Positions 8,354 to 16,125 of a stretch of 64,000 bases of DNA are shown in pieces. Below the pieces are notes generated by a model. It searched no databases. It was not told the origin of the DNA and saw only the letters and a program-made list of their open reading frames with translations. Position 1 is the first letter of the stretch, and each line of letters opens with the position of its first letter. The translations under genes were made by a program, and so were the position numbers. Origin of the DNA: Gleimia europaea ACS-120-V-Col10b (lineage in GTDB: Bacteria; Actinomycetota; Actinomycetes; Actinomycetales; Actinomycetaceae); contig NZ_KE150266.1 in NCBI RefSeq assembly GCF_000411155.1, positions 496,001-560,000 of the forward strand, in the 5' to 3' direction.

Positions 8354-9484
8354 CTATGCTTTGCGCTCGCTACGCCTAAACAGCACCAATCCAACGCCCA
8401 GGCAGGCAAACCCAAACGCGGGCAAGAACAGGGTGGCGACGCCTGTTTTCGCAAGCGTTGGCGGCTGTTCTGTAGCGGCCGTAGTTGGTGTAGGTGTTGG
8501 CTCACTCTCCGGCTGGGTGGGCTGGCTGGGCGGCTCGGACACCGGCTGGGTAGTTGGTTCGGTTTGCGACTGCGTTGGCGGCGTTGTCGCTGGAGGCGTG
8601 GGTTCGGTAATCGGTTGAGTGGTGGGCTGCGTGGGCTGCGTTGACGGCTGAGGAACATTTACACTACCGCTGGCCTCAAGTACGCTTTTGCCCGGCTTAA
8701 CCACCACTAAATCCTGGTGTTTCGGGTGTTCCCAAATGTTGATCTCGTTCGCGGGCAGGCCACTGACTTTAACGCGAACCGATACGTCACCCGGGTCGGC
8801 AAACTCGGCTTCGACGCTAATTGGTTCCGATTCGGTTGCAAGGTTCTTTTTCACTTCACCTGAGCTAGCATGTTTAAACATGACTTCCACGGGCAATCCC
8901 TTGATCCAACCGGATCTGCCCTTGACCCCCAGGTTTTCGACCTTAACCAGACCATCCTTGTAAGAAACCCACGGCTTTAGCGTGTAAGGCCCAGCAATCT
9001 TTTCTGCCTCAGTGATCATCTGGCGGGCAAGCTCGCCACCGTCCTCAAGACCCTCGATGGCGAATCTGCCATAGCTTGAAAGCTGGCTTTGCACCGCATA
9101 ACTAAACGACTTCGCATGATGCTCACTTTTGGTTACGTCGTTTGCGTAAAGGTGGTAAAGGGTAGCGACTATCCACGTTTTATCCGCGCTCATCACCGTC
9201 TTAATATCGGTATTGCCAATGGATGTCACCGCATTTCGCGGGGTGTCTTGACCAACCTGGTAGGCATTGAACGAAGCGTCCTTTGGCGCTACCGGAGCGC
9301 CTTTTCTAAGCTGATCATCACCGGCGCAAACCCCGTAGTACTCGCCTGATTTTGCAACGAACAGCTGTCCCTGTCCCAAAATCTGCCAAGGCTCCTCGGC
9401 CGCGAGCGCTGCCGGCGCACTCAAGGTTAATGCCGCAAATAGAGCCGTTGAAGCTGCCACTACGCGGCGCCTTTCAGTTTTCAT
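8354..9484 (-). CDS. LAKTG cell-wall-anchored surface protein, unknown function
   Basis: A 376-residue secreted protein: signal peptide (1-29, AALAA), a folded N-terminal region of about 240 residues, a Pro/Thr/Glu/Ser-rich stalk (about 275-340) with repeating TQP-type units, then LAKTG, a hydrophobic segment and an RRSERKA tail for sortase anchoring. The only mature cysteine, in EYYGVCAGDD (about 53), and a later SYAVQSQL segment are loosely reminiscent of the Cys/Gln pair in thioester-domain adhesins, but I cannot confirm that. Start chosen at the ATG 9484, 7 nt after GAGAGG; the TTG at 9499 overlaps that site. Likely forms an operon with the SSB-like gene 8 nt downstream. Confidence 0.8.
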   Translation of the reverse strand: MKTERRRVVAASTALFAALTLSAPAALAAEEPWQILGQGQLFVAKSGEYYGVCAGDDQLRKGAPVAPKDASFNAYQVGQDTPRNAVTSIGNTDIKTVMSADKTWIVATLYHLYANDVTKSEHHAKSFSYAVQSQLSSYGRFAIEGLEDGGELARQMITEAEKIAGPYTLKPWVSYKDGLVKVENLGVKGRSGWIKGLPVEVMFKHASSGEVKKNLATESEPISVEAEFADPGDVSVRVKVSGLPANEINIWEHPKHQDLVVVKPGKSVLEASGSVNVPQPSTQPTQPTTQPITEPTPPATTPPTQSQTEPTTQPVSEPPSQPTQPESEPTPTPTTAATEQPPTLAKTGVATLFLPAFGFACLGVGLVLFRRSERKA

Positions 9485-9573
9485 CTGAAGTCCTCTCAAC
9501 TAGATGGATGACTTCATGATGCGAACCGGGTGCCAGAGCGGAAATCGGGCAAGCTGCGGGTTGTGGATACAGT

Positions 9574-9605
9574 TTTGCGCGGCCTCCTTGTGGAAACCGC
9601 GCAAA
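9574..9605 (-). terminator. Hairpin between orn and the surface protein gene
   Basis: TTTGCGCGG / CCGCGCAAA, a perfect 9-bp stem with a 14-nt loop, 33 nt after the orn stop. It has no uridine tract, so it may be a weak terminator or part of the leader of the next gene. Confidence 0.4.
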
Positions 9606-9637
9606 CTTGGGCTTTGAAACTGGGTTTTGAGTCCGCC

Positions 9638-10264
9638 TTACTCGATGCTCGGAATTCCCAGGGCTACGACCTCAGCCGCAACTGCTCGGGCCTCTTCCCT
9701 ACTGGGCCCCTCCCCCTGTGGGAAGAGCACGCGACGGTAGTAGACGAGCTCTTGAATGGACTCGAGGATGTCCGCGCGAGCGCGGTGTCCGCCATGTTTG
9801 GCCGGGGCTTCCTCGAACGTGCGGTGATACCAGCGCTTGGCTAGCTCCTTTATTGAAGACACGTCAACCACGCGGTAGTGCAGGTAGTTGATGAGATCAG
9901 GCATGTCGCGCTCCAAGAACGCCTTGTCCGTCCCAATCGAGTTTCCGGCAAGTAGCGCCTGGCGCGGTTGGGGAACAAATTTCTTCACGTAGTTCAAAAC
10001 CTCGCGTTGAGCTTCCTCCAGCGAAACCCCGTTTTCGAACTCATCAATCAAACCGGACTCGGTGTGCATGTTGCGCACAAAATCTCCCATGTTTTCCAGC
10101 GCTTGCTTCGAAGGCTTAATGACGATGTCAATTCCGGGGTCTACAACGTTTAGCTGCTCGTCGGTGATGACGACGGCTACTTCAACAAGCCCGTCTTTGT
10201 CAAGGTCAAGGCCGGTCATTTCGCAGTCAATCCACACGAGCGGACGACGGGGTTTTTTGCTCAT
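9638..10264 (-). CDS. orn: Oligoribonuclease
   Basis: A DEDDh 3'-5' exonuclease that degrades 2-5 nt RNAs and pGpG to mononucleotides in the cytoplasm. At 208 residues it has the family length. The motifs are in order: WIDCEMTGLDLDKD (Exo I, Asp and Glu), the ExoII region around AGNSIGTDKAFLERDMP, and HRARADILES (Exo III, catalytic His and Asp). AGGTGAC precedes the ATG. Divergent from ilvA. Confidence 0.97.
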   Translation of the reverse strand: MSKKPRRPLVWIDCEMTGLDLDKDGLVEVAVVITDEQLNVVDPGIDIVIKPSKQALENMGDFVRNMHTESGLIDEFENGVSLEEAQREVLNYVKKFVPQPRQALLAGNSIGTDKAFLERDMPDLINYLHYRVVDVSSIKELAKRWYHRTFEEAPAKHGGHRARADILESIQELVYYRRVLFPQGEGPSREEARAVAAEVVALGIPSIE

Positions 10265-10392
10265 GTCACCTACTTTAGTGATTTTTCGGCAAACTTTTTA
10301 CTGGTCCTGCCTCCGCGCGGCGTGTGCGCCCTATTTTTACGCTGCGTTCACATTTGGGACGTCCAAACGGCTAGTTCGTATATGTCCATAAG

Positions 10393-11658
10393 ATGTGGGA
10401 CATGGATTCCGATTTTCAACTCAGCGCAAAAGATATTGACGAGGCCGCGAAGCGTTTGGCTCCCATCGCAAAGAATACTCCTTTGGAGTACTCCCCCAGG
10501 CTCAGCGAGGAAGTGGGCGTACCGATTTATTTGAAACGCGAAGACATTCAGCTGTGCCGCTCGTTTAAGGTGCGCGGGGCGTACAACAAGATTGCGTCCC
10601 TAACTGATAGCGAGGCGGAGCGCGGGGTTGTGGCCGCGTCTGCTGGAAACCACGCGCAGGGCGTGGCGTACGCGTGTGCGGCATTGAAAATCCGGGGCAA
10701 AATCTTCCTGCCTTCCAACACTCCGAGGCAAAAGCGTGACCGGATCGCCACTATCGGTGACGGCTGGGTTGAGCAAATCATTGTTGACGGCACATTCGAC
10801 GCCGCCAATGCTCAGGCAATGGAGGTATCTAAGCGCGAGAACCTGGTGTTCGTGCCCGCCTACGATGATCCGATGGTTATAGCCGGCCAGGGCACCATCG
10901 CGGTAGATCTGGCCGAACAGATTCCTGCCGACACCGACTGTGTATTGCTTCCGATGGGTGGCGGCGGACTTGCTGCCGGAATCGCACTGTGGCTTAAAAC
11001 CATGCGCCCGTCCATTAAAGTAATCGGCGTCGAACCGGAAGGAGCGGCCTCCATCAAGGCCGCGTTGCGTGCCGGCAAGCCCGTCTCGCTAGACCAGGTT
11101 GATAACTTCGTGGACGGCACGGCCGTGGGCCGCGTTGGTGATGTCACTTTCCCCATCCTGCGCGAATACCTTGACGACGTGATTGTCATTCCCGAGGGCG
11201 CGGTGTGTTCTGAAATGCTTGACCTGTATCATTCCGAAGGCATTATCGCCGAGCCGGCTGGCGCCCTCGCTTCTGCCGCTGCCCGCCGGTACTTGCCACG
11301 CATCCCTAACGGGCCGGTCATAGCCCTCGTTTCGGGAGGAAACAATGACCTGTCCCGTTACGCCGAAGTCCAGGAGCGTTCCTTGCGCCACGAGGGACTG
11401 CGGCACTATTTCCTGGTGACCTTCCCGCAAGAGCCAGGCGCACTCCTTGGCTTCCTGCGCGACGTACTTGCCGAAGATCAAGACATCATCCACTTTGAGT
11501 ACACCAAGAAAAACAACCGTGACACGGGCCCAGCCCTCGTGGGCATCGACCTTGCTCGCGCTTCAGATATTCACCAGCTACGCCGCAAAATGGCATCCTC
11601 GCCCCTACACGTGGAGCAAGTACCGCTGGACTCCGAAATATTCCGCCTGCTCATTTAA
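10393..11658 (+). CDS. ilvA: Threonine ammonia-lyase (biosynthetic threonine deaminase)
   Basis: PLP enzyme converting threonine to 2-oxobutanoate, the first step of isoleucine synthesis. 421 residues. The PLP lysine lies in SFKVRGAYNK (about 58), with ASAGNHAQGVA, the glycine-rich loop LPMGGGGLAAG and VSGGNN at about 314. The C-terminal part (about 340-421, HYFLVTFPQEPGALLGFL) is an ACT-like regulatory domain, here the short single-domain form also seen in corynebacteria, so isoleucine feedback is expected. No ribosome site precedes the ATG at 10393 or the in-frame ATG at 10402; a leaderless mRNA is possible. Confidence 0.95.
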   Translation: MWDMDSDFQLSAKDIDEAAKRLAPIAKNTPLEYSPRLSEEVGVPIYLKREDIQLCRSFKVRGAYNKIASLTDSEAERGVVAASAGNHAQGVAYACAALKIRGKIFLPSNTPRQKRDRIATIGDGWVEQIIVDGTFDAANAQAMEVSKRENLVFVPAYDDPMVIAGQGTIAVDLAEQIPADTDCVLLPMGGGGLAAGIALWLKTMRPSIKVIGVEPEGAASIKAALRAGKPVSLDQVDNFVDGTAVGRVGDVTFPILREYLDDVIVIPEGAVCSEMLDLYHSEGIIAEPAGALASAAARRYLPRIPNGPVIALVSGGNNDLSRYAEVQERSLRHEGLRHYFLVTFPQEPGALLGFLRDVLAEDQDIIHFEYTKKNNRDTGPALVGIDLARASDIHQLRRKMASSPLHVEQVPLDSEIFRLLI

Positions 11659-11663
11659 CGCAT

Positions 11664-11692
11664 TTGGTTCACTTCGGGGAACAACCTAGAAT
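11664..11692 (+). promoter_or_regulatory. tRNA-Arg promoter
   Basis: TTGGTT (11664-11669), 17-nt spacer, TAGAAT (11687-11692), 32 nt before the tRNA. Confidence 0.55.
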
Positions 11693-11724
11693 AGGCGTGC
11701 AATACAGGTGCGAAAGCGCCTAGA

Positions 11725-11797
11725 GCCTCCGTAGCTCAGTGGATAGAGCAGTTGCCTTCTAAGCAATTGGTCGCAGGTTCGAATCCTGTCGGGGGTG
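11725..11797 (+). tRNA. tRNA-Arg (TCT)
   Basis: A full cloverleaf: acceptor GCCTCCG / CGGGGGT with two wobble pairs, D arm GCTC-AGTGGATA-GAGC, anticodon stem GTTGC / GCAAT with loop CTTCTAA (anticodon TCT), T arm with GGTTCGAATCC, discriminator G. CCA is not encoded. Confidence 0.95.
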
Positions 11798-11819
11798 CGC
11801 AGGAAAATGAGAATACAAA

Positions 11820-11850
11820 ACGAGCCTGGGAAAACCCAGGCTCGTTCTTT
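11820..11850. terminator. Terminator shared by tRNA-Arg and rpmF
   Basis: A perfect 11-bp stem ACGAGCCTGGG / CCCAGGCTCGT with an AAAA loop and TTCTTT after it on +. It sits between the convergent tRNA and rpmF. Confidence 0.8.
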
Positions 11851-11862
11851 AACTATCTAAGA

Positions 11863-12033
11863 CTAGTCCTCAATCTCGATGGCACCAGCCTTGTAAGCCT
11901 TTACAAGGTGACGAGGCACTCGGACTTCGCGGCCCTGCACACGGATAGTCTGAAGCTCCGGGAGCTTAGCCTTCCACGACGACCGGCGAGTGCGAGTGTT
12001 CGACCGGGACATCTTGCGCTTAGGTACTGCCAT
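11863..12033 (-). CDS. rpmF: 50S ribosomal protein L32
   Basis: A 56-residue ribosomal protein bL32, beginning [20 protein letters not shown]. No cysteines are present, so this is the zinc-independent form; the C-terminal half ([24 protein letters not shown]) is the version seen in several actinobacteria. AAGGAG lies 10 nt before the ATG. It stands alone here rather than following a DUF177 gene as in many bacteria. The terminator behind it is shared with tRNA-Arg. Confidence 0.93.
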   Translation of the reverse strand: MAVPKRKMSRSNTRTRRSSWKAKLPELQTIRVQGREVRVPRHLVKAYKAGAIEIED

Positions 12034-12259
12034 AGCCCGCCCGCTCCTTCACAATCAAAAGAAATCGATCAATTACCAAGGTACACTTTGCCACGAACCG
12101 CGCCTAAAACACCACTGCAAACAGTGTGATTCGCGTGATAGGCGCGTTGGCAACTGTTCTAGCTTAGCAAATTCGCCCCCAGCCACCAAAGAACGTGCAT
12201 AAACTCGCGCGTTTACGGCCCGACAGTCATCGGCGCCCGGGCCGCAACGCCGTCTTGCA

Positions 12260-12265
12260 TACAAT
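12260..12265 (+). promoter_or_regulatory. Likely -10 box for the YigZ-family gene
   Basis: TACAAT, 18 nt before the start codon and followed by AAGGAGG. No convincing -35 is visible. Confidence 0.35.
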
Positions 12266-12283
12266 GGACGATAAGGAGGGCAC

Positions 12284-12922
12284 ATGCGCGGCGTTAAAAC
12301 GGGAACCTGGGTTCGCAACCGGTTAGAAATCCAGCGGTCAGAGTTCATCACCACTTTGGCACAAACCACTACCGAAGCAGATGCCCGTGCCTTCATTGCT
12401 ACCATCCGCGAGGAGTTCCCCGACGCCACGCACAATTGCTCCGCCTTTGTAGTCAAACCCGAAGGTTCCAATGAGATCGGGCACTCCAATGACGACGGCG
12501 AACCCTCTGGAACAGCCGGCGCGCCCATGCTGGAAGTTTTTCTGCGCGAAAACCTGGTAGGCGTAACCGCAGTTGTCACCCGCTATTTTGGCGGCGTGTT
12601 GCTGGGCGCGGGCGGCCTGATTCGCGCGTACTCCTCCTGCGTGTCTGAAGCGTTAAAGCTTGCCCAGATCGTGGAGTTCAAGGACGTGTTGCGCTTCGAA
12701 CTGGACGCCCCGCACTCCTACGCTGGCCGCATCGAAGCAGACATTCGCGCTCGCGGCTTCAACATCACAGACGTATCGTACGGACAGTTCGCAACGATCA
12801 CCGTAGCGCTGGATCCTGCGCGCGAAAGCGAGTTTGTAAGCCTTATCGCCCAGCTTTCTGGCGGGGACATTACCCCGCGCGCGATGGAGCCAACAACTGT
12901 TGAGGTCGACGCGCCACACTAG
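12284..12922 (+). CDS. YigZ/IMPACT family protein
   Basis: A 212-residue member of the UPF0029 (IMPACT N-terminal domain) family. The signature region runs from [10 protein letters not shown] through [29 protein letters not shown] and [16 protein letters not shown] to [11 protein letters not shown], which together define the family; the C-terminal 75 residues match its small alpha/beta domain. The eukaryotic homologue modulates translational control through GCN1; the bacterial role is not settled, with nucleic-acid or ribosome binding proposed. AAGGAGGGC precedes the ATG. Single gene between divergent rpmF and the cys genes. Confidence 0.92.
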   Translation: MRGVKTGTWVRNRLEIQRSEFITTLAQTTTEADARAFIATIREEFPDATHNCSAFVVKPEGSNEIGHSNDDGEPSGTAGAPMLEVFLRENLVGVTAVVTRYFGGVLLGAGGLIRAYSSCVSEALKLAQIVEFKDVLRFELDAPHSYAGRIEADIRARGFNITDVSYGQFATITVALDPARESEFVSLIAQLSGGDITPRAMEPTTVEVDAPH

Positions 12923-12983
12923 CGCCACTATTATGGTCACGTGACTATTAAGAAAATTGTTTTTGCGCGACTTTTTCGCACCC

Positions 12984-13091
12984 CTGCGTGTACGCAGTGT
13001 CTGTAGGGTGCCCGCCTGCCCGGGAAACGATGGCGCCGGCACCCAGCTTTTGTTCGCAAATTTTGAAACTTTAGACTGCAGACACACAGGA
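12984..13091 (+). promoter_or_regulatory. Structured upstream region of cysK
   Basis: Three nested or adjacent inverted repeats: CTGCG-TGTA-CGCAG (12984-12997), GGGTGCC / GGCACCC (13006-13012 with 13038-13044, extended inside by CGCC / GGCG), and GTGTCTG / CAGACAC (12997-13003 with 13079-13085), the last ending just before the CAGGAG ribosome site. It does not match a riboswitch class I know. Confidence 0.35.
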
Positions 13092-13099
13092 GATTTCAC

Positions 13100-14032
13100 A
13101 TGGCTAATATCGCCAACAATGTCACCGAAACCGTAGGACGCACCCCTCTAGTTCGCATCAACCGCATGGCCGGAGAAGGCGCGAAAGTCCTTGCAAAACT
13201 CGAATACTTCAACCCGGGATCATCAGTTAAAGACCGCATCGGCGTGGCTATCGTAGATGCCGCCGAGAAGTCGGGCGAGCTTACACCCTGCGGCACGATC
13301 GTTGAGGCCACCTCCGGAAACACCGGCATTGCCCTCGCCATGGTTGGCGCCGCGCGCGGCTACAAGGTAGTCATTGCAATGCCATCCTCGATGAGCGAGG
13401 AGCGCAAGAAGCTGATGCGCGCATTTGGGGCGGAGCTTGTACTCACCGACCCGAAGGACGGCATGGCAGGTGCGGTAGAGGCCGCGAAGAAGATTGTTGC
13501 ACAGCGACCAGGCTCCATCCTCGCCTCCCAATTCTCTAATCCCGCCAATGTGAAGATGCACGAGGAGACCACGGGCCCCGAAATTTGGGCGGACACCGAC
13601 GGCAACGTTGATGTGGTGGTTGCCGGCGTGGGAACGGGCGGCACTATCTCTGGCGTTACGCGTGCCCTTAAGAAGCTGAATCCGAATCTCAAGGCCATCG
13701 CGGTTGAGCCAGCCGAATCGCCACTACTTACCGAGGGCAGTGCGGGCCCGCATGGAATTCAGGGCATTGGCGCTAACTTCGTGCCGGACAATCTGGATCG
13801 CAGCGTGATAGACGAGGTAATCACGGTCAAAACTGAGGATGCGCTCAAGACCGCTCGCCGCGCGGCCAGCGAGGAAGGCCTGTTCGTAGGAATCTCCGCC
13901 GGCGCTGCCCTTTGGGCCGCCCTCGAGGTTGCAAAACGCCCCGAGTTTGCTGACAAAACCATTGTCACGGTACTGCCTGACACCGGCGAACGCTACCTCT
14001 CCACTGCCCTGTGGGCGGATATTAAGAAGTAG
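13100..14032 (+). CDS. cysK: Cysteine synthase A (O-acetylserine sulfhydrylase)
   Basis: PLP enzyme that makes cysteine from O-acetylserine and sulfide. 310 residues. The PLP lysine is in [11 protein letters not shown] (about 42), followed by [15 protein letters not shown], the phosphate loop [10 protein letters not shown] and [12 protein letters not shown] near the C-terminus. The asparagine loop and length match CysK rather than cystathionine beta-synthase. CAGGAG lies 7 nt before the ATG. It overlaps functionally with cysE only 5 nt downstream, and the two products form the cysteine synthase complex in other bacteria. Confidence 0.97.
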   Translation: MANIANNVTETVGRTPLVRINRMAGEGAKVLAKLEYFNPGSSVKDRIGVAIVDAAEKSGELTPCGTIVEATSGNTGIALAMVGAARGYKVVIAMPSSMSEERKKLMRAFGAELVLTDPKDGMAGAVEAAKKIVAQRPGSILASQFSNPANVKMHEETTGPEIWADTDGNVDVVVAGVGTGGTISGVTRALKKLNPNLKAIAVEPAESPLLTEGSAGPHGIQGIGANFVPDNLDRSVIDEVITVKTEDALKTARRAASEEGLFVGISAGAALWAALEVAKRPEFADKTIVTVLPDTGERYLSTALWADIKK

Positions 14033-14037
14033 GAGCC

Positions 14038-14619
14038 ATGTCAAAGAAAGCGTCCTTGCCCACCCTCTTGCGCGAAGATCTGGAAACCGCGCGGCAACGT
14101 GACCCCGCTGCTAGGTCTAACCTCGAGGTAGCATTGGCCTACCCCGGTGTTCACGCCATGTGGTCACACCGAGTGGCACACAAAATGTGGCGGTCGGGCG
14201 CGCGCCTTCCCGCTCGCGTACTGTCATCTATCACCAGGTCCTTCACAGGTATTGACATTCACCCCGGCGCCCGCGTTGGCCGACGCGTGTTCATTGACCA
14301 CGGCACTGGGGTGGTGATTGGTGAAACCACGAGCGTGGGTGAGGACGTGGTGATCTTCCACGGCGTAACCCTGGGCGGTGTGGCCATGGTGAAAGGCAAG
14401 CGCCACCCAACCGTGGGCTCTAACGTAATGATCGGGGCGGGCGCGAAAGTGCTTGGGCCCATCAAGATAGGCGACCACAGCAAGATCGGCGCAAATGCGG
14501 TAGTGGTCCGCGAGGTTCCAACCGAGCACGTAGCGGTTGGTATCCCCGCTCACAACCAGCCAATTTGTGACCAGTCTCGCGAAGCCGACCTGATTGTGGA
14601 TCCCACACTATACATCTAA
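14038..14619 (+). CDS. cysE: Serine O-acetyltransferase
   Basis: Transfers acetyl from acetyl-CoA to serine, giving the substrate of CysK. At 193 residues it is the short type, as in EpsC-like and plant-type enzymes. Left-handed beta-helix hexapeptide repeats start at about residue 75: [67 protein letters not shown], with the catalytic His of IDHGTG and of [13 protein letters not shown] before the ATG overlaps the cysK end, so the two are translated from one mRNA. Feedback by cysteine is usual in this family. Confidence 0.96.
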   Translation: MSKKASLPTLLREDLETARQRDPAARSNLEVALAYPGVHAMWSHRVAHKMWRSGARLPARVLSSITRSFTGIDIHPGARVGRRVFIDHGTGVVIGETTSVGEDVVIFHGVTLGGVAMVKGKRHPTVGSNVMIGAGAKVLGPIKIGDHSKIGANAVVVREVPTEHVAVGIPAHNQPICDQSREADLIVDPTLYI

Positions 14620-14645
14620 GCGGCTATACCTTTAGGCCTTAGACC

Positions 14646-14679
14646 AAACGCGCATCCACTGCTTTTTGGATGCGCGTTT
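14646..14679 (+). terminator. Terminator of the cysK-cysE operon
   Basis: A perfect 13-bp stem AAACGCGCATCCA / TGGATGCGCGTTT with an 8-nt loop, followed by GTGTT. Confidence 0.7.
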
Positions 14680-14735
14680 GTGTTGCCCGCGTGGTTTAAA
14701 CCCAAAAATCACGACAACCGAACTAAAGTATAAAT

Positions 14736-15227
14736 ATGTCACAGCTCACACTTAATGCCAGACTGAAGTCGTTAACCGACTTTGCACGCCCGGCCGGAAT
14801 TGAGCTAGCGACCATTACCCGCTACGACATTCCGGCCCTCGCAGCCCTCAACGTGGTTGCATATGACCTGCCGGAGACCGCTGAAAACCTGTATGAGTCC
14901 ATCGACCAGATGCGCATGTGCTTTGGCGGCGAGTTCGGCACTCCCCTCGACAATTCCTTCATCGGCGCGTGGGCCGATGGAGACCTCATTGGCGCGATCT
15001 TCGTGACCATCGGAACGCCGTGGGACGATGACGATAAGAGCCCCTACATTCTTGACCTGATGGTCCACCCCGATTATCGCGGGCGAGGCATTGCCACCGC
15101 CCTTATCGGTGAAGCCGCCGAGCGCGTAGGTGCTGCCGGCTATGAAGACATGTGTTTGCAGCTCGATATGCGCGAGGCTGCGGGCGCTGCCCGGCTCTAT
15201 GACTACCTGGGGTTCCAAGAGGCCTAA
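14736..15227 (+). CDS. GNAT family N-acetyltransferase
   Basis: 163-residue acetyltransferase. The acetyl-CoA binding motif A is HPDYRGRGIATALI (about 112-125), preceded by the core strand YILDLMV and followed by LYDYLGFQE, the usual motif B end. The N-terminal half, with VVAYDLPETAENLYESIDQM, provides the acceptor site. The substrate cannot be told from the sequence. No ribosome site lies before the ATG. It converges on the nei-like gene with 27 nt between them. Confidence 0.88.
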   Translation: MSQLTLNARLKSLTDFARPAGIELATITRYDIPALAALNVVAYDLPETAENLYESIDQMRMCFGGEFGTPLDNSFIGAWADGDLIGAIFVTIGTPWDDDDKSPYILDLMVHPDYRGRGIATALIGEAAERVGAAGYEDMCLQLDMREAAGAARLYDYLGFQEA

Positions 15228-15254
15228 ACACCGCGCACGTGCGAGGCTGCATGT

Positions 15255-16061
15255 CTACCGCTGGCAGGAGGCGCACCAAAATAGGCGCCTGCTAGCCACA
15301 CGCTTTTCCTGCACGGGCGCCCCGCAGCGGAGGCACGGCCTGCCCGTGCGGTGGTAGACGTAAAAACGCGAAGCCTCCGGATCCGCTTCCAGAGGCGGTT
15401 TGGGCGCGTCCTGGGGATCAACCGTGGTGATTATTCCCGTCTGCACGCCATCTTCCATGAGAAAAACGAGGTCATCCCACAGCTGGCCGATTCGCTTTAC
15501 CGAAGTGCTGGTGCCCTTGCGAAACGGGGAGATGCCCACGCGAAACAGCGATTCTGCACGATATATATTACCCGGCCCCGCGATCACCGACTGATCCATC
15601 ACCAGCTCTCCGATATCGCGTTTACGGGCACGCACGTTAGCGATGAACTGGCTACGCGCATTTGGCGTGGGATCCAACGGATCCGGTCCCAGGCGGGCGA
15701 TCACTTCTTCCACTTCACCTGCAGATACCAGCGCACACCGGTTAGGGCCAGCCAGATCCGCAACCTCACCCGCACACGCTACGCGCAACCGCACCTGTCC
15801 GATCGGAGCAGGCAGATGCCCGTCCACCTCGTGAAAACGCCACTTGCCATAAAGCCCTAAGTGGATGTGGATGAAACGCTCGCCCGCAAACTCTAAAAAC
15901 AGGTGCTTGCCGTGGGCTCGCGCCCCAACCAGTTTGCTCCCATTGACCAGGTTCGCGCCGGCCTCGAACCGTCCTTGCGGGGATTCCACCAACACGTGTT
16001 GGCCCGCGAAATCGCGGGAAAACTGTTGGGCAAGGCGATGCAAAACGTGTCCTTCAGGCAT
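15255..16061 (-). CDS. nei: Endonuclease VIII-type (Fpg/Nei) DNA glycosylase
   Basis: Base-excision repair glycosylase/AP lyase for oxidised bases. 268 residues. It begins MPEGHVLHR, with Pro2 as the expected Schiff-base nucleophile and Glu3 as the general acid; GKHLFLEF and IHLGLYGKW form the N-terminal beta domain, the helix-two-turn-helix contains VMDQSVIAGPGNIYRAE, and the C-terminal zinc finger is CLRCGAP...WCASC. The His after Gly is typical of actinobacterial Nei1-type enzymes. Divergent from the GH13 gene. Confidence 0.94.
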   Translation of the reverse strand: MPEGHVLHRLAQQFSRDFAGQHVLVESPQGRFEAGANLVNGSKLVGARAHGKHLFLEFAGERFIHIHLGLYGKWRFHEVDGHLPAPIGQVRLRVACAGEVADLAGPNRCALVSAGEVEEVIARLGPDPLDPTPNARSQFIANVRARKRDIGELVMDQSVIAGPGNIYRAESLFRVGISPFRKGTSTSVKRIGQLWDDLVFLMEDGVQTGIITTVDPQDAPKPPLEADPEASRFYVYHRTGRPCLRCGAPVQEKRVASRRLFWCASCQR

Positions 16062-16125
16062 GACACATTGATATCAAGGCCACCGGCCGGGCTCAAACGG
16101 GAGCGCGAAATGAGATGATTAAAAC

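Noticed and set aside
10347..10384. ilvA promoter from TTCACA and TATATG
   Set aside because: The 26-nt spacer is too long; the alternative TTGGGA with 19 nt is only marginal.
12984..13091. SAM-type riboswitch or T-box before cysK
   Set aside because: None of the conserved core sequences of these classes can be seen; reported only as an unnamed paired region.
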